NCBI GenBank assembly: GCA_038496445.1 | Contig: JALMLS010000488.1 | Location: 124,001 to 188,000 of the forward strand | DNA: 64,000 nt | Reading direction: 5' to 3' | From: Trichosphaerium sp. ATCC 40318 | Taxonomy: Eukaryota; Discosea; Flabellinia; Trichosidae | Shown here: in pieces, positions 32,105 through 41,335 of the stretch | How positions within the stretch are numbered: position 1 is the stretch's first letter | Layout: the number at the start of each line of letters is the position of its first letter | Made by a program: the position numbers and the translations under genes | The notes under the pieces: generated by a model | The model's database searches: none | What the model was told of the DNA's origin: nothing | Seen by the model: the letters and a program-made list of their open reading frames with translations, nothing else

Positions 32105-33319
32105 GTGCTTAGTGAAACATTTCACATCCTAAGCCTACCAAATGAGATATTGGCACATATAATACGTCGAATAAAGACCTGTCGGTATTCAGCGGCGATA
32201 AGTTGTTACACTTTCGCATCTATCATTCACAATGTTGTTGGGTACAACCAAATCAGAATATCAAACTTTGAATCAGCAAAAACAATCAGCAACTATCCGG
32301 GAGTACTTAAACACACGCATATTTATGTTGACGAAGTTAAAGATGTTGATAAGGTTGTGAGCGCTCTTTATGGTGTTTTAAACATTCATCTTGATGGAAC
32401 GCAGGTGTCAGATTATGGCATCAAAGGGCTGACTGGTGTTCACACTATTAGTCTTAAAAGTACTTCAGTATCTGATCTGGGTGTAATACCACTCGCTGGT
32501 GTTCACACCATTATACTTGATAACACTTCAGTGACAGATGAGGGTGTCAAAGCATTGGCTGGAGTACACACTATTCATCTAAATGGCACTTCTATAACTG
32601 ACAAAGGAATAAAAGCGCTGGCGGGTGTGCATATCATTCACATAGGTGGTACAAAAGTAACTGATGAAGGCATTAGGGCATTAACAAATGTTCACACTAT
32701 TCGTCTTAGTGCCACTTCAGTTACGGATGAGGGTATCAAAACATTGGCTGGAGTACACACAATCAATCTCAATTACACTTCAGTGACAGATGAGGGTGTC
32801 AAAGCATTGGCTGGAGTACACAAAATACAGCTCATTTTCACTTCAGTGACCGATGAAGGTGTTAAAGCTTTAGCTGGTATTCACACTGTTAACCTCTCCG
32901 AGAACGCTTCAGTGACTGATGAAGGTGTCAAAGCGCTTGTTGGGGTTCACACAATTAACCTTGACAGTGCTCCAGTCACTGATGAGAGTATTAAAAAGCT
33001 ATCAGGTGTTCATACAATCTTTCTTAGCAACACTCAAGTAACAGATGAAGGTCTCAAAGCACTGGCAGGCGTACATTCTATTCACCTTAATCACACTTCA
33101 GTAACAGATGAAGGAATAAAGGCACTTGCCGGTGTGCATACCATTTACCTTGTTGGAACTAAAGTAACAGATGAAGGTATTAAAGCACTGGCTGGTGTTC
33201 ATTGCATTGGTATTTCTTCTACATCAGTAACTGACAAAGGAATCAAATCACTTGCAGGAGTCCACACTATTTACCTCCACTCGCAGGTGTTCATACCATT
33301 TATGCTTTTGGTACATTAA
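32105..33319 (+). CDS. F-box/leucine-rich-repeat protein 1, 404 aa
   Basis: Intron-less. The N-terminus has an F-box-like segment (LSLPNEILAHIIRRIK, then YTFASIIHNVVGY), normally the SKP1 contact of an SCF ubiquitin ligase. From about residue 93 on, 14 regular leucine-rich repeats of 21-22 aa follow the pattern ALAGVHTI.L..TSVTDEGIK, related to the cysteine-containing/AMN1 class and probably the substrate-binding arc. Repeats are near-identical at DNA level (63-base units). The last repeat breaks off with a frame change at about 33287; the old frame continues in pieces to 33377. The first of three such genes in the window. Confidence 0.82.
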   Translation: MLSETFHILSLPNEILAHIIRRIKTCRYSAAISCYTFASIIHNVVGYNQIRISNFESAKTISNYPGVLKHTHIYVDEVKDVDKVVSALYGVLNIHLDGTQVSDYGIKGLTGVHTISLKSTSVSDLGVIPLAGVHTIILDNTSVTDEGVKALAGVHTIHLNGTSITDKGIKALAGVHIIHIGGTKVTDEGIRALTNVHTIRLSATSVTDEGIKTLAGVHTINLNYTSVTDEGVKALAGVHKIQLIFTSVTDEGVKALAGIHTVNLSENASVTDEGVKALVGVHTINLDSAPVTDESIKKLSGVHTIFLSNTQVTDEGLKALAGVHSIHLNHTSVTDEGIKALAGVHTIYLVGTKVTDEGIKALAGVHCIGISSTSVTDKGIKSLAGVHTIYLHSQVFIPFMLLVH

Positions 33320-33377
33320 TGACAACAAGGGAGCTAAAGCGCTCAAAGGCGCTGTTTTTATAGGTTTTCAACCATAA
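33287..33377 (+). pseudogene. decayed C-terminal repeats of F-box/LRR gene 1
   Basis: After the last intact repeat a second frame reads LAGVHTIYAFGT, and a third reads DNKGAKALKGAVFIGFQP then TAA at 33375-33377. These are recognisable continuations of the leucine-rich repeat pattern in the two other frames, so at least two small indels have cut the original protein short by about 30 residues. Confidence 0.65.
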
Positions 33378-33811
33378 AAACTTTGTGTTTATTTAAACAT
33401 ATTTAATGACATTGTTACAACTAAACAACTACGAATCACAGCTACATAAATACAAATTATGCAAATACATACTGTTAAAATAATAAAGTTTACTTGTGCG
33501 GTTGCACGTTTTATTAATGTTGGGGTATTCGGAAAAGGTAATAAGTTCGAGTAGATACGAAAAGAGTAAGTAGAGCGTTCATTTATGCCATCGTTTCATT
33601 GAATTGCGTGTATGTCACTTGACTTTATCTCCATCACCACGTGATTGTAAAAAACTCAAACGTGCAGTTAAGGTGTATTCGCAACGTCAAAATCTAGTTC
33701 ACGCTCCTATGTATCAAGTTGAGTGCTTTGAACGCAAACAAGTCAACCTCAGTCTACTAGGCCTTTTTCGTTGACTAAAACATTATATTACCTGTATTAA
33801 AGCTTTCTAGA
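33378..33811. other. spacer between F-box/LRR genes 1 and 2
   Basis: About 430 bases, AT-rich, with CACGTG at 33640-33645, about 170 bases before the next start, the same arrangement as upstream of gene 1. No gene seen. Confidence 0.4.
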
Positions 33812-35281
33812 ATGAATTCAAACAGCGCATTCTTTGACGAGATTCCCGTTGAACTCATTATTCATATCCTACGGTTTGTTTCTGTATTGTCTTTGCGTAC
33901 AGTAGTACGTACATCAAAATTGTTTTCTGATATCGCTGTACAGTATTTGAAGTATTACGACAGGAGAACTATACCAATAAATACAAGAAAGCAGCTTAAA
34001 AGTCTATTCAAGACAGCTCCATATCTCATAAAGAAACATACAATTTCCCTTAAATACACGCTCAAGCAAAAAGACTTAAAGTACTTACAAGGTGCTTACG
34101 CACTTATACTGAAGGAACTTAGTCCAAAAGTTGATTTTACAGACTTTACTATACTTCGTGGTATTGATTTTACACATTGTGTTCACGTGAGAGATCATCA
34201 TCTTAAAGCACTTGCTGGGATACACAAAATTCTATTACACAAAGCACATATTACAGATGAAGGTGTTAGAGCATTAGCTGGTGTTCATACTATTGACTTG
34301 AGCTACTGTGGAGGTATGGCATATCGTATTTCTGATGACGGTATTAACGCACTAGTTGGTGTTCACACAATTAACTTATGTGAGACAAGTGTCACAGATG
34401 ATGGTATTAAAACATTAGCACTTGCTGGCAGCATTCATTCTATTGATATTAGTAGATGTTACCATATTACAAATGAAGGTGTTAAGGCATTAGCTGGTGT
34501 TCATACTATTGACTTGAGCTACTGTGGATATATGGCAGATCGTATTTCAGACGATGGTATCAAAGCACTAGCTGGTGTTCATACAATCTATCTACGGGTA
34601 ACAAAAGTCACAGATGATGGCATTAAATATTTGGCTGGTGTTCATACCATTAGTTTGTATGATTGTCAAGTTACAGATGAAGGTGTTAAATCGTTATCTG
34701 GTGTTCATACTATTGATTTATGTTTTTGTGCGGCTATTACTAGTCAAGGCGTTAAAGCTTTAGCTGGTGTTCATAAAATTTGCCTTAAAAATACTGCCGT
34801 TACAGATGAAGGTGTTAAAGCACTAGCTGGAGTTCATACAATTGATGTAAGTTGTTGTGATATTTCAGATGATAGCATTAAAGCGTTATCTGGTGTACAT
34901 ACAATTGATATAAGTAGTTGTGCTAAAGTGACAGATGAAGGTGTTAAGGCATTAGCAGGTGTTCATAAAATTAATTTACAGTGTTGTAAACAAGTTACAG
35001 ATGATGGCATTATAGAGTTGGCCGATGTTCATTCAATTAACTTAAATGATAATCCACAAATAACAGATAAAGGTATCAAACATCTAGCTGGTGTTTATGC
35101 GATAGCACTCGTGGGATGTAATCAAATAACGGATGATGGTATATCAGCATTAGTTGGTGTACATGTAATCAATTTGGTGTATTGTAAGAAACTTACAAAA
35201 AGAGGCATCAAAGCTTTATGTGATGCAAACATTATCTTAAATATTGCAGATTATTGTACTCAAATCATCACATTCTTTTAA
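33812..35281 (+). CDS. F-box/leucine-rich-repeat protein 2, 489 aa
   Basis: Intron-less. The F-box-like start reads FFDEIPVELIIHILRFVSV and TSKLFSDIAVQYLKYY. A linker of about 90 residues is followed by some 15-16 repeats of 20-25 aa with consensus ALAGVHTIDLS.C..ITDEGVK. The C/CC positions fit the cysteine-containing LRR class of SCF receptors such as FBXL proteins. Two blocks are almost the same (IDLSYCGGMAYRISDDGI and IDLSYCGYMADRISDDGI), showing internal duplication. It ends at IADYCTQIITFF. Compared with gene 1 it is complete. Likely a ubiquitin ligase substrate receptor; target unknown. Confidence 0.84.
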   Translation: MNSNSAFFDEIPVELIIHILRFVSVLSLRTVVRTSKLFSDIAVQYLKYYDRRTIPINTRKQLKSLFKTAPYLIKKHTISLKYTLKQKDLKYLQGAYALILKELSPKVDFTDFTILRGIDFTHCVHVRDHHLKALAGIHKILLHKAHITDEGVRALAGVHTIDLSYCGGMAYRISDDGINALVGVHTINLCETSVTDDGIKTLALAGSIHSIDISRCYHITNEGVKALAGVHTIDLSYCGYMADRISDDGIKALAGVHTIYLRVTKVTDDGIKYLAGVHTISLYDCQVTDEGVKSLSGVHTIDLCFCAAITSQGVKALAGVHKICLKNTAVTDEGVKALAGVHTIDVSCCDISDDSIKALSGVHTIDISSCAKVTDEGVKALAGVHKINLQCCKQVTDDGIIELADVHSINLNDNPQITDKGIKHLAGVYAIALVGCNQITDDGISALVGVHVINLVYCKKLTKRGIKALCDANIILNIADYCTQIITFF

Positions 35282-35334
35282 ACGCAATTGCTACAACTTT
35301 TGACAGAAGAACTTTCTAGGAGTACAGCGAGAAC

Positions 35335-35500
35335 TAATCAATTAACAGTGGTCCAAATTAGTATGTACTGAAAGTATAACAACTATTTGATTCATCAACC
35401 TGTTGTGTATTGACCCACAATTCTTGATTGATAAGTGGGCATACTTTTCTTGACGTAGTTGTGTAATTATTTCATTATTTCAATAGTACACAATGACTGA
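35335..35500 (+). repeat. inverted repeat IR1, left copy
   Basis: About 150 bases almost identical, in inverted orientation, to 39345-39502. The right copy is the upstream region and first codons of BTB-like gene B. The left copy also runs into an ATGACTGAA, but the frame then closes quickly, so it looks like a copied promoter plus a dead gene start. Confidence 0.85.
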
Positions 35501-35543
35501 AAAGAACACAAGAAAAGTATGCTCTAATCAATCAAGAATTGTG
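35416..35543. mobile_element. MITE-like palindrome, 128 bp with 37-bp terminal inverted repeats
   Basis: Arm 35416-35452 (starts CACAATTCTTGATTGAT) pairs with the reverse complement of 35507-35543 with about four differences, around a 54-base loop. Such short non-coding elements with long terminal inverted repeats resemble MITEs. One arm also occurs inside IR1 right at about 39386-39421. No clear target-site duplication was found, so it could instead be a local fold-back made by recombination. Confidence 0.5.
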
Positions 35544-35689
35544 AAAAAACCCTTTTTAAATGCATTGGTATATAGATACAACATGTGTGCTTGCATTCAC
35601 TATGATGGTATGGAATAACATACCTATGATGTTACACCTACTTTTGGAACAGAAACTTGAAACGTTTTGTTTATTATCTTTTCTGTACT

Positions 35690-37400
35690 ATTTTTAGTGC
35701 TTCATACATTGTATGTAGTACATTAACAAGATAAATCGCATACCCAATTGCTTTAAACTTAAACCAAATGGTTTTACATAGTCAGTTGGACTGTGGAAAG
35801 CTACCATATATCTTGTCTGCGCTAAGAGAATCTTTGCCATAAAGCAATACATGAGGTTTCTACTTGAGATGTAGCTGTTGTCATCGATTGTATGGTGAAA
35901 GATATATTGGTAAGTACTCATCAAACATAGCTTCCTTGACTGGCGGCATTGATAATATAATCGCAATGGTGTGTTCACTAAGTATCTTGTCTTCAACGAA
36001 AGTCTGAAACACAGGTCAAAACACAAAACGTAATAAAGACGAATAAAATTAAACCCATAAAAATAGTACAAAAAAAAACATACTGCTACTTCCAATAACG
36101 TGCACAAAACGCTTGCCAACTTTTTTCTTCCTTGATCATCTTCTATTAGTGACTTGACACTACACCCGTGGTCTGACCTACAAGGCATTAAACAATAGAA
36201 AGATGAGCTGTTGACAGTTTTCTTCAACAACTACAACTGTACCTGCGAGTTATCAGGTAATCATGGTAAATATCTGGTTTTCTACCAGCAGTCGAATGAT
36301 ACAGTACAATAAATTCTTGTGCACCTATTTTCGCAGCTTTGATGTAGGCTCTAAGTATACTCTTCTTATCGCGGTATACAATTCCCCACCTTGAATATTG
36401 TGACAAAGCCCATAACTCTTCCGCTAGACAAACAAACTAAGGAAATTATGATGTAAAAAAACGCCATACTCAAGCTGGCATAATCCCACTTCTTCCCTGT
36501 TATTGCATCCATACATCTTTCCTTAACAACTTCAGGACCAACATCATTGTCACTCCAAAGAATTGTTAGATGGTTCTTGCCGTTTTCGTCTTTTGTAAAT
36601 GTGTGATGCTTGGTTGAAATCGGTCAGTTGTGAATAATGTGAAAGGTACTATACCAAATTGCAATGCTTAAAGTACTTCGCTAGTGCACCTCTACCCATT
36701 TCCGTCCTTAAAAATAGAGAATTACCATCTGCATCACTCATTGCAGGTCGTATATTATGTTTGTTGTAGCCACTGTCTGCCTAGAAGTAATACTTAGTGA
36801 AATTACTCTTAATCTAACTATTCGTACGCTGCTATGTATTGTGCCTTGTAAATCTTCCCACAGAAATTGTATTTTTGCTAGAATACTTGTAACAACCATG
36901 ATTGGCAGCTTGCTTGCTATTGGGCAGTCAGTAGTTTAAGTGGTGTTTAGTACACGTGCCGTAAGGCATATTTAGGTGTTCCCAATCAATGGGTATGCCA
37001 TAGTATTCTGCTGCAAACCACAACGCTGCACCATCCTTGACACTCGCGAGTTCTTCGTTTCTCATCAAACTCAAAATTGTTGGAAGGTGCTTTGCATGAC
37101 TTGTTTTGGAAAGTAAACGTTAAAACACTTCAAACCTTGCTTTGACTTATTTTTAATTACCTGCACTCCTCCAAAACCGTCGTTGGAGTAGAATTATCTT
37201 GATTATCTTGTAAAGATTCAAAATGCATTTTAGATGCAAACAGAGATGTCGAATACGCATTGAGAAGCTCCTGTGAAAGAGAGAAGCCAAAATCACCGCA
37301 TTTAAAATGTACATCAGTATTTGTTTCTTCTTTTGTCGTTTCAGCCTTCGGGTTTAGTTTTCTTTTCTTTTTTTGTGGCTCAGACATCGTAACAGCAACA
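35690..37400 (-). repeat. left arm of about 1.65-kb inverted duplication
   Basis: The whole BTB-like gene A, its introns and about 190 bases 3' of it match the region 39655-41295 on the other strand. Introns are conserved almost as well as exons (for example the spliced-out stretch after ATGCCNTACGGCACGTGTAC), so the duplication is recent. Confidence 0.85.
35881..37387 (-). CDS. BTB-like domain protein A
   Basis: Starts MSEPQKKKRKLNPKAE at 37387 with a basic nuclear-localisation-like stretch. The BTB/T1-like fold is read as FKCGDFGFSLSQELLNAYS, TSLFASKMHFESLQDNQ, HAKHLPTILSLMRNEE and DGAALWFAAEYYGIPIDW, matching the KCTD style (FxxGGxxFxxSxxxL...YGI). Later exons: LPIMVVTSILAKIQFLWEDL; FLRTEMGRGALAKYFKHCNL; HTFTKDENGKNHLTILWSD; SQYSRWGIVYRDKKSIL; and a C-terminal exon ending YLPIYLSPYNR. 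About seven exons. BTB proteins often recruit substrates to CUL3 ligases; the C-terminal part is unrecognised. Paralogue of gene C on the other strand. Confidence 0.65.
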
Positions 37401-37710
37401 ATCGATGCCGTTTTTTTTTTAGTATGTACAGAAAACAGTTGACCCTTTTTATAAGTTGTACCTGAATAAACTAGAATTGACATAAATTATCAGTCATTAC
37501 AACCTCTGATTTCAGGAATTGCGTGGATCGACGAAAAAGATTATCGATAATCCCATTTTTTTGCTGTATTCAAAATCGTGTATCAAGAAAAGCTCAAGCG
37601 CATAGCAAATGTTGCTTCATTAGATTACACCATGTGAAGGAGGTGGCATACAGAACTCTATGGTTACAGGTAAAGATACAACATAAATCCGAATCAATGT
37701 GGCTGTTCGT
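37388..37710. other. spacer between BTB-like genes A and B
   Basis: About 320 bases upstream of gene A and downstream of gene B. Open stretches are short. No gene seen. Confidence 0.35.
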
Positions 37711-39353
37711 TTATTTTCTGAAGCAACATCCGCTATGGCATAGCAAGATAGTTGTGATCGTCTTTGGCTTGGTCTAAAAGAGCACTCTGACTTACGTCCT
37801 TACTATCGTGAACAGGCGTTACAATCCTTATTGTATACAAATTCCCCTTCTCTATAACTTGGCGTACGCGCTCAACATCAAGTATTCTCTTAAAATAGTC
37901 TCGCAATTGTACAGTATGAATATTGTCAAGTGCTTTGACAAATGTTGGCGTTTTTCTAAGTGACAGTAAGAAAAGAAAGACACCTATAGTAGGTACTTAC
38001 ACTCGAAACAAACACACTACATCTTGCCAATTGTTTTCATAGTTAACATAGTCGTCTGCACCATTCGAGTAAACAATAGTTATACCAAATGTTTGAGCAC
38101 ACAAATTTATGCGTTCTTTGTAACATTTAACTATTGAAGATTCCTGAGCGAGTATTCCCTTCCAAAGGATATTAACAGATTGTGCCCACAACCTTTCCTC
38201 TACAATAAACGTTAATCTTCTTAAGCAGATACAACCACATACGATAGGTTGTAAAGTACCACCACTTTCCATAGACTGCCCTTTCATAATAATTCTCATG
38301 GCTCGCCTCCCAAGAAACAACTACTTTCACTGCAGAGAAATCATCTTCAGGTACTATTGTTACACCCTAGACATGTAATTTAGCGTCATGATTTACTGTT
38401 GGTAGTTACCAAGTCGTATTTGGCGCTTCCAAAATAATTTGTCGTTACTTCTTGACCATGTACTTGGTAAAGATACTCAGCACCATCTGTGAAATTAAGC
38501 TCACAAGACAGTTGGCCTACACGTGCCTACAAACATGGTTAATTACAAGTTAGTAATATAGGCGTACACTGTTTTCTATGATGGGTACAAAAGTTTTCCA
38601 CAAGTTTTCTACAAACTTTAATTGGGCTAGCATACCAGCCATCTGGACATTGTAACCTAACAAAGTTGTCACTTAATAAGTAAATGTGATATAGTTAACG
38701 CACTCGTAATCTTTTTCAACCAATCAATTTTGACGTTAAGAAAATCCATAGCAAAATACAACTCCGCAGGCGTACAAGTTACTTTTTTAGGAATAACCTG
38801 AAAATTCATGTAACTGACAATAGTAGGTATTTGTTTTTCAACTGCTCTAATTAATTTTGTTATAAACGTCAACGTAAATGTCGACTTTCACGAGAATGTG
38901 TCGCAGGTTTGTAAACTATTACGCCTTAGAAAGCTATTCTAGCAATTAGAGAGCTAGTAGAATAATCTTAAGCGAAGGCGAAATAAAAACTGTGCGAGTT
39001 TTTCTGTGCTGTTTGATCCCACGTGTTTGGTTTTTCAGCGTTTAGGGCAGAAAACTCGCTACAGTTGTGTATCCCTTTCGACGCTTTCTCGTGAAACCGG
39101 ACGTATGTTTTACTAGTATCAATCAACATTGATTTTCAACGTACACATCGATTACTATTTCTCCAACCCCATTAACTGTTCGTGACATCGTTGATGAATT
39201 TCGGTACGACAAATCGAAAACCGAGTTTGGATGCCTTTCTATAGCCTCATGCGACAGCACAAAGCTTGTTTCACCACATTTGAACTTTATGGTTTGTTTA
39301 TGTTCTTCATTCCGTACAGATAGTTTTCTTTTCTTTGCTTTTGGTTCAGTCAT
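37711..39353 (-). CDS. BTB-like domain protein B (divergent)
   Basis: Starts MTEPKAKKRKLSVRNEE at 39353. The BTB-like core is FKCGETSFVLSHEAIERHP, then an exon (38669-38872) with RAVEKQIPTIVSYMNFQVIP and PAELYFAMDFLNVKIDWLKK, clearly related to genes A and C but much more diverged. A long downstream part follows (SMESGGTLQPIVCGCICLRR, SSIVKCYKERINLCAQTFG, KTPTFVKALDNIHTVQLRD), ending CHSGCCFRK if a 22-nt intron is removed near 37790. The exon structure between 38320 and 38660 is unsure. Same direction as A. Function unknown; possible CUL3 adaptor by analogy. Confidence 0.5.
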
Positions 39354-39502
39354 ATTGAAATAATGAAATAATTACACAACTACGTCAAGAAAAGTATGCC
39401 ACTTATCAATCAAGAATTGTGGGACAATACACAACAGGTTGATGAATCAAATAGTTGTTATACTTTCAGTACATACTAATTTGGACCACTATTAATTGAT
39501 TA
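39345..39502 (-). repeat. inverted repeat IR1, right copy
   Basis: Reverse-complement partner of 35335-35500. It covers the start codon and upstream region of BTB-like gene B and so probably its promoter. Confidence 0.85.
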
Positions 39503-39654
39503 ATTAAAACAGTTTTTTGCAATTGCAGTGATGAACAAAACCCAGCTCAAAAGAAAACGTCTTAGCTTTCAATCAGCTATTTGGCGCACTAAAACGTACT
39601 AAAGGTCAACTGCTTTCTGCAAGCATATTATTGCAGTAAATTTACAGTGCCACA
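39354..39654. other. divergent promoter region of BTB-like genes B and C
   Basis: 300 bases between two starts pointing away from each other; the left half is IR1 right copy. No coding sequence. Confidence 0.4.
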
Positions 39655-41078
39655 ATGTCTGAATTTCAAAAAAAGAAAAGAAAACTAAATCCGAATACTA
39701 CAAAAAGAGAAACTACTGAAAAACAGTTTAAATGTGGTGATTTTCGTTTCTCGCTTTCGGAGAAGCTTCTTAACATGTATTCAACTTCTCTTTTTGCATC
39801 TAAAATGCATTTTGAATCATTACAAGATAATTCAACTTCAACGACAGTTTTGGAGGACTGTACGTACGTGAAATGAATTTCAGACACTATTAACAGTTTT
39901 TAACGACTTTCCAAAACCAGGCATTCAAAACATCTCCCGATAATTTTGAAATTGATGAGAAACGAAGAAATCACAAGTATCGAGGATGGTGCAGCGTTGT
40001 GGTTTGCAGCAGAATACTATGGCATACCCATTGATTGGGAACACCTAAATATGCCATACGGCACGTGTACTAAACACCACTTAAACTGACTGCCCAATAG
40101 CAAGTAAGTTGCCAATCATGGTTGTTACAAGTATTCTAGCAAAAATACAAGTTTTGTGGGAAGATTTACAAATTACATTGCGTGGCTATGTAAGAAAGTA
40201 GATGAGAGTTTTCACTAACATGTGCAAGGCAAAAAATGGTTACAACAAACACAATTTATGTCCTGCAATGGCTGATGCAGATCGTAATGGCCCATTTTTG
40301 AGGACAGAGATGGGAAGAGCTGCATTGGCAAAGTACTTTAAACACTGTAACTTGGTAAGTACTTGAGACATCAATTCACTGACTGATTTGAACCAAGCAC
40401 CATACATTTACAAAAGATGAAAACGGCAAGAATCATCTGACAATTCTTTGGACTGACAATGATGTTGGTCCTGAAGTTGTTAAGGAAAGATGTATGGATG
40501 CAATAACAGGGAAGAAGTGGGATTATGCCAGCTTGAGTATGGCGTTTTTTTACACTATAAATTTCCTTAGTTTGTTTGTCTAGCGGAAGAGTTATGGGCT
40601 TCTTCACAATATTCAAGGTGGGGATATTTATACCGTGATAAGGATAGTATACAGGAAGCTTATGTCAACGCTGCAAAGATAGGTGCACAAGTGTTTATTG
40701 TATTGTACCATGCAAAAGCTGCGGGAAAGCCAGAGATGTACCACAATTACCTGATAACTCGCAGGTATTGAAAGAATATGCCTATCTTTGTTAAGCCTAA
40801 GTGTTGTAGGTCCGACCGCAGCTGTAGTGTTAAGTCACTAATAGAAGATGACCAAGGAAGAAAAAAGCTAGCACACCTTTTGTGCACGTTATTGGAATTA
40901 GCAGTATGTGGGTTCATATTGTTTTTTTGTGTTTTGACCTGTGTTTGTGTTTCAGAGTTTCGTTGAAGAAAAGATACTGAGTGAACATACAATTGCGATT
41001 ACATTATCAATGCCACCTGTCAAGGAAATTATGTTTGATGAGTACTTACCAATATATCTTTCACCATACAATCGATGA
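39655..41078 (+). CDS. BTB-like domain protein C
   Basis: Paralogue of gene A in opposite direction. Starts MSEFQKKKRKLNPNTTK. BTB-like core: FKCGDFRFSLSEKLLNMYS, HSKHLPIILKLMRNEEITS, GAALWFAAEYYGIPIDWEH. Then LPIMVVTSILAKIQVLWEDL, NGYNKHNLCPAMADADRNG, HTFTKDENGKNHLTILWTDN, GAQVFIVLYHAKAAGKPE, CSVKSLIEDDQGRKKLAHL and a final YLPIYLSPYNR before TGA. The intron after MPY can be read with either a GC donor (GCACGTG) or GT. All exons found in A are open here too, so both copies may be live. Confidence 0.65.
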
Positions 41079-41295
41079 TAACAATACCTTTACATGGGAA
41101 GTTCACTGCTTTATTAAGCAAAGATTCTGAAGGCATACTAAAGCTAGAGATGGTAGCTTTCTACAATCCAACACTTTAAAACTTTTGGTTTGCACTTGAT
41201 ACGCAAAGAAGTTTAAGGCAATTGGGTATGCGATTTATCTTGTTTATGTAATACATACAACGTAAACGAAGCACTAAAAATAGTACACAAGAAAA
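39655..41295 (+). repeat. right arm of about 1.65-kb inverted duplication
   Basis: Partner of 35690-37400. Similarity starts at or near the start codon and continues about 200 bases beyond the stop, ending just short of the MFS transporter's stop. Confidence 0.85.
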
Positions 41296-41335
41296 AGACA
41301 ACCAAAGTAAAACAACACGATTCTTTTCAATTCTT

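Noticed and set aside
32105-35281. Bacterial or giant-virus origin of the intron-less LRR genes
   Set aside because: Similar repeats occur in protists and giant viruses, but the F-box, promoter CACGTG spacing and a spliced third copy fit a native gene family; no sequence evidence for transfer.
35335-39502. Autonomous DNA transposon with IR1 as terminal repeats
   Set aside because: No transposase motif in genes A or B and no target-site duplication found; IR1 is also simply the gene B promoter.
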